DNA from: Actinomycetes bacterium
GTDB taxonomy: Bacteria > Actinomycetota > Actinomycetes > Mycobacteriales > Mycobacteriaceae
DNA length: 6,428 nucleotides
NCBI GenBank assembly: GCA_022600695.1
Contig: JAHZJY010000048.1
Span: 1 to 6,428, forward strand
Direction: 5' to 3'
Each line of letters begins with the position of its first letter. Position 1 is the stretch's first letter. Position numbers and translations under genes: made by a program. Shown here piece after piece: positions 1 to 4,526 of the stretch. The notes beneath the pieces are model-generated. The model was not told the origin of the DNA and searched no databases. It was given only the letters and a program-made list of their open reading frames with translations.

Positions 1-140
1 CGTAGGAACTCTTGCCTTTCCAAGGCGTCGATGGCCGCGTGTACGACGTCGACGACGGCGGTTTGACGAGCCCTGGCTAGAGTTTGTAACCGCTCAGAAT
101 CGAGACGGCGGACTCGGACAGTCGTGGTTTCTGCTGCCAT
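1..140 (-). CDS. Ribbon-helix-helix antitoxin-like protein, N-terminal part (runs off the window)
   Basis: Read on the minus strand from the ATG at 140-138, the frame is open to the window edge and gives 46 residues. A short beta-strand-like stretch, TTTVRVRRLD (residues 5-14), is followed by two helices, roughly SERLQTLARARQ and TAVVDVVHAAIDALERQEF. This strand-helix-helix order is typical of ribbon-helix-helix DNA-binding proteins such as VapB or MazE antitoxins, which bind their own promoter and neutralise a co-transcribed toxin. A toxin gene would lie beyond position 1, so a toxin-antitoxin pair is inferred. No Shine-Dalgarno sequence precedes the ATG; a -10-like hexamer six bases upstream suggests a leaderless message. 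The short stretch uses TTA, two CTA and one GTA codon, unusual beside the GC-biased genes to the right, which fits an acquired accessory module. A stand-alone RHH regulator is the alternative. Confidence 0.72.
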   Translation of the reverse strand, partial: MAAETTTVRVRRLDSERLQTLARARQTAVVDVVHAAIDALERQEFL

Positions 141-174
141 AGCACCAGTGTAGACGAATTGTAGACATAGTGCT
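141..174 (-). promoter_or_regulatory. Promoter and probable self-operator of the antitoxin-like gene
   Basis: Immediately upstream of the antitoxin-like start lie two direct copies of TGTAGAC (149-155 and 160-166), 11 bases apart start to start, about one helical turn. They are flanked by inverted arms AGCAC (141-145) and GTGCT (170-174). On the minus strand the repeats create two -10-like hexamers: TACACT (152-147), six bases before the ATG, and TACAAT (163-158), 17 bases before it. The first would place the transcript start at or next to the A of the ATG, giving a leaderless mRNA. Phased repeats over a promoter are what RHH antitoxins typically bind for autoregulation. The repeats are seen; repressor binding is inferred. 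Confidence 0.5.
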
Positions 175-394
175 GGCGGATCGTTCCATGTGTTCAGCAA
201 ACGAACGCGTGCAAACTTCAGTTGACTATGGCGGGTTACCAGCAACGGCGGAGCACAGCGATGGAATCGGACCCCGGTTCGGGCCTGCGAATGACTGAGC
301 CGCACGCCGGAGAACATGCACGCAGACCCAGTCCGCGGGGCGCACCGCACAGCCCATTCCGACAATCCACGGTTTCCCACTTGGTCCTTCCTGG
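175..394. other. Intergenic stretch with no gene seen
   Basis: Between the antitoxin-like promoter and the small exported gene I find no convincing gene on either strand. Its left part (to about 230) is visibly less GC-rich than the genes. Open frames cross the region on both strands but run antisense to, or out of frame with, the exported protein and show no recognisable domain. A TTGACT hexamer at 222-227 resembles a -35 box but has no -10 box at a suitable distance. Confidence 0.5.
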
Positions 395-400
395 CAGAAT
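395..400 (+). promoter_or_regulatory. -10-like hexamer for a leaderless start of the small exported gene
   Basis: CAGAAT fits the loose actinobacterial -10 pattern NANNNT and is separated from the ATG at 407 by exactly six bases, so transcription would begin at or next to the start codon. No purine-rich Shine-Dalgarno sequence precedes this ATG. No good -35 box is visible, which is common for mycobacterial promoters. Confidence 0.35.
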
Positions 401-406
401 CGACGC

Positions 407-640
407 ATGCGAATTCTTCTGCGCCGTCCGGGCATCGCGATTCTTGCGGCTACTCCCGTTGCTGCGGTGTCCCTGTTCGGCGCCGGGATCGGTTCGGCAG
501 AGCCGCTCAATTGCGTCAACGGACAATTCTGGGATCCGATTACTAACACCTGCCAGACGCCGCGGCCGGCGCAGGACTGTGCTCCCGGCCAGTACTGGAA
601 CGCGTTATCCAATGTGTGCCGGCCGTTGGGACAACTCTAG
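407..640 (+). CDS. Small exported protein with two C-x12-C repeats
   Basis: The 77-residue product starts MRILLRRP (basic n-region). A hydrophobic alanine/leucine/valine core (about residues 9-27) and a likely signal peptidase I site after GSA (Ala31) follow, leaving a mature peptide of about 46 residues. That peptide contains two copies of one unit with pattern C-x2-GQ-[FY]-W-[DN]-x2-[TS]-N-x-C: C36 to C49 and C58 to C71, offset by 22 residues, joined by a proline-rich linker. Four cysteines suggest two intra-repeat disulfides outside the membrane. The aromatic-Asn/Asp-x-x-x-Asn-x-Cys spacing loosely recalls the C-terminal half of peritrophin-A (type 2) chitin-binding domains, but this may be convergence. 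I do not know a characterised member; function is unassigned. The signal peptide, codon bias and leaderless-type promoter support a real gene. Confidence 0.75.
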   Translation: MRILLRRPGIAILAATPVAAVSLFGAGIGSAEPLNCVNGQFWDPITNTCQTPRPAQDCAPGQYWNALSNVCRPLGQL

Positions 641-679
641 TCCCCCCCTTCGCGGCCCGGGCGGCCAGAAATACGACGG

Positions 680-857
680 AGTCGGATATGGCGGATCGGA
701 CGCCGCCGTCGCCGGCAAGCACTGCCCCTGCGGGAACTCAGCGAGCGTCTGGAGCATCTGGCTGACTTTTCGGCGAAAGGCCTGCCACCCATCTCAATCG
801 CTGTGGTCGCGTTCGCCCGCCCGGGTGCGGTCCGAAGATCTCGTTCGGGTGTGCGCC
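680..857 (+). pseudogene. Possible decayed XRE-type helix-turn-helix gene remnant
   Basis: In the frame that continues into the nitroreductase, positions 695-763 read RIGRRRRRQALPLRELSERL followed by EHL. An arginine-rich first helix followed by L-x-LRELSERLE-x-L is the usual start of actinobacterial XRE/lambda-repressor-like domains. Further on, in the +1-shifted frame, positions 822-857 read RVRSEDLVRVCA, resembling the R-V-x-x-x-DLV-x-L-A segment near the end of the same domain. The middle no longer matches, the frame changes, and there is no plausible start codon with a binding site. I therefore read it as a frameshifted remnant rather than a working gene. It could instead be chance similarity in a GC-rich spacer. 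No intact gene is seen between 641 and 877. Confidence 0.3.
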
Positions 858-865
858 CCACCACC

Positions 866-871
866 TACCAT
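866..871 (+). promoter_or_regulatory. -10 hexamer for a leaderless GTG start of the nitroreductase gene
   Basis: TACCAT matches the TANNNT core of mycobacterial SigA-type -10 boxes and lies exactly six bases before the GTG at 878. This spacing puts the first transcribed base at or beside the start codon. It decides the start, since the upstream in-frame GTG at 803 would add 25 arginine-rich residues unlike the family. Confidence 0.5.
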
Positions 872-877
872 CGGATT

Positions 878-1597
878 GTGAGCCAAGCAGCAGACGAGCA
901 GCCGTTCGTGCCGCCCACGCCGGCTGAGGCGCTTGCCCGGCTCGGCATGCCGATGCAGGAAGCGATGCGCACCCAGCGCGCGGTGCGCCGTCTGCACCTC
1001 GAACCGGTGTCGCATGAAGTGCTGCTGCCGTTGCTTGAGCTCTCGCTGAAGGCGCCCACCAGTTCCAACAGCCAGGACTGGCACTACGTGGTGGTCGAGA
1101 GTCCTGCCCAGAAGGCGCGGCTGGCCAAGCTCTACCGGCGCCTTTACCGGCTGTTCAACCCCGTCGTCGAGCGCCGGGCGCGTGGCGACGAGCGGGAACT
1201 GCGCGCGATGGCACCCGGTCAGTGGCAGGCCGAGAACTTCGAGCAGCTTCCGGTCTTCGTGATTCCGTGTTACCGGCGAGGCCTCAAGCATCGACCCGTC
1301 GGCCATCCCCAGATCGCGGTGGCTTCCTTCTATGGGTCGGTATTCCCCGCTGTGCAGAACCTGCTGCTGGCCTGCCGGGCCGTGGGACTGGGGGCGTCGC
1401 TGCAGACACTGCCGATTTGGTGGGTGCCGTCGGCCCGGCGCATCCTCGGCCTGCCCCGCGGCATCGTCCCGGTGTGCATCATCCCGATCGGTTGGGCCAA
1501 GGGACGTTACGGCCCCACCACACGGGCACCGATCGGCGAGGTGGTGCACCTCGACCGCTACGGCAACCGGCCGTTCCGTTCGACGGAGATCCGTTGA
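878..1597 (+). CDS. FMN-dependent nitroreductase-family oxidoreductase
   Basis: The 239-residue product matches the nitroreductase fold family, dimeric flavoenzymes that use FMN and NAD(P)H to reduce nitro groups, quinones, enones or flavins. Visible signatures: the N-terminal arginine motif TQRAVRRL (residues 32-39), which usually contacts the FMN phosphate; APTSSNSQDWHYVVV (59-73), matching the conserved A-P-S/T-x-x-N-x-Q-x-W stretch; SFYGSVFPAVQNLLLACRA then VGLGASL (150-175), the core helix and GLG turn; and VPVCIIPIGWAKG (197-209), the terminal strand. The C-terminal GEVVHLDRYGNRPF is a typical family ending. A GTG start at 878 is chosen because of the -10 box six bases upstream and no Shine-Dalgarno sequence. 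The frame is open further upstream, but that part looks like non-homologous remnant sequence. The gene converges with the alcohol dehydrogenase across a 92-base gap. The substrate cannot be read from sequence. Confidence 0.88.
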   Translation: MSQAADEQPFVPPTPAEALARLGMPMQEAMRTQRAVRRLHLEPVSHEVLLPLLELSLKAPTSSNSQDWHYVVVESPAQKARLAKLYRRLYRLFNPVVERRARGDERELRAMAPGQWQAENFEQLPVFVIPCYRRGLKHRPVGHPQIAVASFYGSVFPAVQNLLLACRAVGLGASLQTLPIWWVPSARRILGLPRGIVPVCIIPIGWAKGRYGPTTRAPIGEVVHLDRYGNRPFRSTEIR

Positions 1598-1689
1598 GGC
1601 GGGAAAAGAAGCTGTTCTCCGACCTGCTCGACGCCCACCATCTCGCCGGGATCAAGGAAGCTGTCGCGCCATTGCCGGACGATCCACGG

Positions 1690-2619
1690 TCAGGGGGTCA
1701 GCACCACTTTGATCGCTCCGCTCACCCGGTCGGCCGCAACCCGGAACGCCTCAGCGGCCGCGTCGAGCGGAAACCGGTGGGTGATCACCGTGGCGGCGAT
1801 CTCCGGCTCGGCGGCCAACACCGCTGCGGACTGAGCGAACTCGTGTCCGGCGACACCGGCGTCGTAGCAGTTGCAGCCGACCAGTGACAGTTCGTTCATC
1901 ACGAACGGGATACTGGGCAGCCGGCGATCCGCACTCGCCATCCCGACCAGGGCGATATGTCCGCCCGGCGACGTCCGGTGCACACACTCCGCGAGGGCGG
2001 AGTCGGTGCCGGCCGACTCGACGGTGATGTCGTACTGACCACGCGGCGTCCCGGCGCCGAGTCGCTCCCCCGCGGCCCGCTGATGACCGTGTCGGGCTAC
2101 GAGATCAACGTCGAGACCCATCGCTCGCGCCGCGGCCACGGCCAGCAGTCCGATGGTGCCGCCACCGACAACCAGCACCCGCCGGCCCGGCACCGCTGCC
2201 GCCTTGTGCAGGGCATGCCAGCTGACCGCCAGCGGCTCGACCAGACAGGCGTCGGCAACCGGCAGGCCCGCCGGGAGCGGCACCAGGCAGTCCGGCGGCA
2301 CCGCCACCCGATCGGCCAGGCCGCCGTCGAAGGCGACGCCGATGATGCCGTGCGGCGCGGTCCCGCGACAGCGTTGGGTGGCACCCAGCCGGCACTGATC
2401 GCAGTCGCCGCACCGCACGGTCGGTTCCACGCAGTAACCGACGCCGTCGAGCATGCCGGCGATTTCGTGACCCAGCGCGACAGGGAGGTTCCAGCCCAGC
2501 AGGGTCAGATCACTGCCGCAGATACCGGCCGACACGACTTCCAGCACCGGCCAGGCCCCCGAAGGCTCGTCGACGTCCACGATGCGGGGCTCACCCGCGA
2601 CAGCCTGGACAGCACGCAT
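1690..2619 (-). CDS. Zinc-dependent medium-chain alcohol dehydrogenase (MDR family)
   Basis: A 309-residue minus-strand product with the full zinc-ADH signature. Residues: GICGSD with catalytic-zinc Cys34; GHE with His51-Glu52; structural zinc cysteines 70, 73, 76 and 84 (C-x2-C-x2-C-x7-C); Glu128 in VEPLAVSWHAL; and the Rossmann loop GGGTIG at 152-157. Such enzymes oxidise alcohols or polyols to aldehydes or ketones with NAD(P)+ in the cytosol. At the end of the second Rossmann strand (VDLVARHGH) the acidic residue typical of NAD users is replaced by Ala-Arg, suggesting NADP+ preference. It is shorter than the usual ~340 residues; the segment after LGAG (188-191) is compressed. Two starts are possible: ATG 2628 (MFPMRAV) or ATG 2619 (MRAVQ). 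I prefer 2619, the usual family N-terminus, with CACAAT seven bases upstream and no Shine-Dalgarno. It is divergent from the cupin-P450 pair and may share its control region. Confidence 0.9.
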   Translation of the reverse strand: MRAVQAVAGEPRIVDVDEPSGAWPVLEVVSAGICGSDLTLLGWNLPVALGHEIAGMLDGVGYCVEPTVRCGDCDQCRLGATQRCRGTAPHGIIGVAFDGGLADRVAVPPDCLVPLPAGLPVADACLVEPLAVSWHALHKAAAVPGRRVLVVGGGTIGLLAVAAARAMGLDVDLVARHGHQRAAGERLGAGTPRGQYDITVESAGTDSALAECVHRTSPGGHIALVGMASADRRLPSIPFVMNELSLVGCNCYDAGVAGHEFAQSAAVLAAEPEIAATVITHRFPLDAAAEAFRVAADRVSGAIKVVLTP

Positions 2620-2626
2620 GGGAAAC

Positions 2627-2632
2627 ATTGTG
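2627..2632 (-). promoter_or_regulatory. -10-like hexamer for the alcohol dehydrogenase
   Basis: On the minus strand CACAAT occupies 2632-2627 and is seven bases before the ATG at 2619. It overlaps the alternative ATG at 2628, so if it is the true promoter only the downstream start can be used. No -35 box is obvious. Confidence 0.3.
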
Positions 2633-2737
2633 CGCCAGCGGGCTGACCGTGGCGACCGCCCGGGGCCGGCCGCGTCATCGGTACGCGACAGTCACTGCGG
2701 ACGTCGCCGGACGGCCCCTAGACGCGCAGCGCAAATC

Positions 2738-2757
2738 ATGTTATGAAATTCATACAT
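2738..2757. promoter_or_regulatory. AT-rich palindrome, likely repressor operator before cupin-P450
   Basis: Perfect arms TATGAA (2742-2747) and TTCATA (2749-2754) surround a central A (2748). Outer ATG (2738-2740) and CAT (2755-2757) extend the symmetry, with one unmatched T at 2741. The element sits 40 bases upstream of the cupin start and about 120 bases from the dehydrogenase start, inside a gap that is otherwise very GC-rich, so it stands out. Its length and dyad symmetry fit a dimeric TetR-, GntR- or MarR-type regulator. No regulator gene is in the window. It does not resemble the KstR or KstR2 steroid-regulon consensus as I remember them. Confidence 0.5.
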
Positions 2758-2784
2758 CTGGCGATCCGAACGGTCCGCTTCGGC

Positions 2785-2790
2785 GAAAGG
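2785..2790 (+). promoter_or_regulatory. Shine-Dalgarno site of the cupin gene
   Basis: GAAAGG ends seven bases before the ATG at 2798. This is one of only two clear ribosome binding sites in the window, and it favours ATG 2798 over the in-frame ATG at 2804 (Met3). Confidence 0.6.
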
Positions 2791-2797
2791 CTCCCCC

Positions 2798-3253
2798 ATG
2801 ACCATGGTCGACATTCCTGGCGCAGTGCATATTGGCGCCGACGAACTGCCCTTCGTCGATATCGGTGACGGTTCGAAGCTGAAGGTCATCATGGTCAAAG
2901 AGGCGGAGGGGCTGTGGATCATCGAGAACGTCTTTCAGGCCGGGTACCAGGTCCAGCGCCATAAGCACACCGGGCCGGTATACGCCTACACCACCTCCGG
3001 CGCCTGGAAATACCGGGAATACGAGTACGTCAACCGGGCAGGGTCCTTCCTCTATGAGCCGGCCGGTTCCATCCACACCCTGGAAATCGTCGAGGATGAC
3101 ACCCACGTGTGGTTCCAGATGTACGGGGCGAACCTCAACCTCGACGAGGCCGGCGAGGTCGAAAGCGTCTCCGATGGAGCAAGTACCCTGGCGGTCTACC
3201 GCAACCTGTGCGAGCAGGCCGGGCTACCCAGCCCGAACGTGCTCACCTCCTGA
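2798..3253 (+). CDS. Cupin, 2,4'-dihydroxyacetophenone dioxygenase-type
   Basis: The 151-residue protein is a single-domain cupin. The first motif, G49-x5-H55-x-H57 (RHKHTGPVYAY), and the second-motif histidine H93 in YEPAGSIHTLE give a three-histidine metal site. The stretch SGAWKYREYEYV and the phrase EPAG-x-IHTL are characteristic of the 2,4'-dihydroxyacetophenone dioxygenase family. The characterised enzyme of that family is a non-haem iron protein that cleaves the bond between the carbonyl and hydroxymethyl carbons to give 4-hydroxybenzoate and formate. Many family members are untested, so the true substrate is open. Its TGA shares one base with the ATG of the following P450 (TGATG at 3251-3255), implying translational coupling and a shared role. 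An AT-rich palindrome upstream suggests ligand-controlled transcription. No signal peptide is visible; it is expected to be cytosolic. Confidence 0.85.
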   Translation: MTMVDIPGAVHIGADELPFVDIGDGSKLKVIMVKEAEGLWIIENVFQAGYQVQRHKHTGPVYAYTTSGAWKYREYEYVNRAGSFLYEPAGSIHTLEIVEDDTHVWFQMYGANLNLDEAGEVESVSDGASTLAVYRNLCEQAGLPSPNVLTS

Positions 3254-4488
3254 TGGCCGGCGCGCTGGACACCGCTGAGGCGGTCGAGGCCCTCGACCTC
3301 GCCGACCCGGATACCTTCGTCAACGGCGTCCCGCACGCGGCATTGACCCGGCTGCGCCGCAGCGACCCGGTGCACTGGCAGCCGATGCCCGGCCAACCGG
3401 GCTTCTGGGCGGTACTGCGCCACAGCGATGTGATCCACGTTTCCCGGAACCCGGAGATCTTCTCCGCCGCCGTCGGCGGGATCACCGTCGAGGACGTGGG
3501 GCCGGAGACTCTGCAGCGGGTCCGGCAGATGCTGCTCGCGATGGATCCGCCCCGGCACAACACCCACCGCGGTCCGCTGTCGAGCCACTTCCGGCCCAAA
3601 ATGATCGCCGAGTTGGAAGCACGGGTCCACCATGTCTGCCGGAGCATCATGGCCGAGGCGGCAGAGTCGGCCGACGTCGAGTTCGTCGGCGAAGTCGCCG
3701 CCCAGCTGCCCGCCCGGATGATCGGCGAACTGTTCGGGTTACCGGTGCAGGATCGGGAGTATCTGCGCCGACTCGCCGAACGCATCGCTGCCGGTCAGGA
3801 TCCCGACCTCGGTGACCCCGATGGGGGTTCGGCGACCGGGGGCGTGGAAATGGCCCAGTACGCCATGGAACTGGCGGCAGATCGCCGACGCCGGGGACTC
3901 GGCGACGACCTGACCGGAGCCATCCTCGGCGCCCAGTTCGGCGACGGGCCGATGACCGACGTCGAGTTCGGCGGGTTCTTCGTCCAACTGGTCACCGCCG
4001 GCAACGACACCACCAAGGGCATGTTGTCCGCCGGACTGCTCACCCTGCTCCGCCACCCCGACCAGCTCGCCGAACTGCGTGCCGACCCGGCACTGCTGCC
4101 GGCCGCAGTGGAGGAGATCCTGCGTTACGACAACCCGCTGCACTATTTCCGCCGCACCGCCACCGTCGACACCGAGCTCTCCGGCACCACGATCCGCGCC
4201 GGGGACAAGGTGGCGCTGTACTACACCTCGGCGAACCGTGACGAACTGATCTTCGCCGACCCGCAGCGCTTCGACATTCATCGCGCACCCAACCCGCACC
4301 TGTCGTTCGGTATGGGCACCCACTTCTGCCTCGGCGCCCATCTGGCCCGATTGGAGGGCAGAGTGTTCTTCGCCGAACTGCTGGCCGCCTTTCCGCGCAT
4401 CGAGTTGACCGGTGAGCCGGTACGCATCCGCTCTAACCTCAACAACTCGCTCAAGCGGTTACCGGTCCGGCTCGGCGCCGCCGGTTGA
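3253..4488 (+). CDS. Cytochrome P450 monooxygenase
   Basis: A soluble bacterial class I-type P450 of 411 residues, the usual length. Diagnostic sites: I-helix oxygen-activation motif AGNDTT (249-254); K-helix ExxR as E288-I-L-R291; and haem-thiolate loop FGMGTHFCLG (352-361) with Cys359. MDPPRH (97-102) and the ending SLKRLPVRL are typical of mycobacterial P450s in the broad group with CYP124, CYP125 and CYP142, but I cannot assign a CYP family from motifs alone. It hydroxylates a substrate using electrons from a ferredoxin and reductase, neither of which is encoded here. The ATG at 3253 overlaps the cupin stop; the frame is open upstream, but that part is the shifted cupin sequence. There is no Shine-Dalgarno site, so reinitiation after cupin translation is likely. 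The pairing suggests that the P450 prepares the cupin's substrate or acts on its product. Confidence 0.95.
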   Translation: MAGALDTAEAVEALDLADPDTFVNGVPHAALTRLRRSDPVHWQPMPGQPGFWAVLRHSDVIHVSRNPEIFSAAVGGITVEDVGPETLQRVRQMLLAMDPPRHNTHRGPLSSHFRPKMIAELEARVHHVCRSIMAEAAESADVEFVGEVAAQLPARMIGELFGLPVQDREYLRRLAERIAAGQDPDLGDPDGGSATGGVEMAQYAMELAADRRRRGLGDDLTGAILGAQFGDGPMTDVEFGGFFVQLVTAGNDTTKGMLSAGLLTLLRHPDQLAELRADPALLPAAVEEILRYDNPLHYFRRTATVDTELSGTTIRAGDKVALYYTSANRDELIFADPQRFDIHRAPNPHLSFGMGTHFCLGAHLARLEGRVFFAELLAAFPRIELTGEPVRIRSNLNNSLKRLPVRLGAAG

Positions 4489-4514
4489 TCGGATCGGCGC
4501 GCACGATCACCCGG

Positions 4515-4520
4515 CAGACT
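4515..4520 (+). promoter_or_regulatory. -10-like hexamer for a leaderless start of the sugar dehydrogenase gene
   Basis: CAGACT, of the form NANNNT, lies exactly six bases before the ATG at 4527. The only G-rich run before that ATG (GGGG, 4521-4524) is too close to act as a Shine-Dalgarno site. The element lies in the 38-base gap after the P450 and could give the lipoprotein gene its own transcript. Confidence 0.35.
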
Positions 4521-4526
4521 GGGGTC

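Noticed and set aside
226..612. 128-codon minus-strand open frame
   Set aside because: It is antisense to the exported peptide gene, with arginine/proline-rich low-complexity content and no family resemblance; typical of GC-rich antisense frames.
651..667. GGCC-rich hairpin after the exported peptide stop as a terminator
   Set aside because: The stem is about four bases and no T-run follows, so it does not qualify as an intrinsic terminator.
803..877. N-terminal extension of the nitroreductase from GTG 803
   Set aside because: The 25 added residues are arginine-rich and unlike the family, and a TANNNT box six bases before GTG 878 gives a better start.
222..881. 219-codon plus-strand open frame across the exported peptide gene
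   Set aside because: It overlaps the signal-peptide-bearing gene in another frame, has no recognisable domain as a whole and starts at a weak TTG. Only its last part is interesting, as a piece of the possible HTH remnant.
794..1549. 251-codon minus-strand open frame opposite the nitroreductase
   Set aside because: The sense frame carries full nitroreductase motifs; the antisense product is histidine/arginine-rich without any motif.
1957..2646. 229-codon plus-strand open frame opposite the alcohol dehydrogenase
   Set aside because: The opposite strand encodes all zinc ligands and the Rossmann motif; this frame is its shadow.
2766..2783. CCGAA/TTCGG inverted repeat before the cupin ribosome binding site
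   Set aside because: The stem is only five bases with an eight-base loop, common by chance in GC-rich DNA; too weak to call a regulatory hairpin.
3244..3251. CACCTCCT just before the P450 start
   Set aside because: It equals the 16S rRNA tail itself rather than its complement, so it cannot act as a Shine-Dalgarno site; it encodes the last cupin residues and is probably coincidence.
3739..4341. 200-codon minus-strand open frame opposite the P450
   Set aside because: It is glycine/valine-rich without motifs and lies opposite the I-helix, ExxR and haem-loop coding region.
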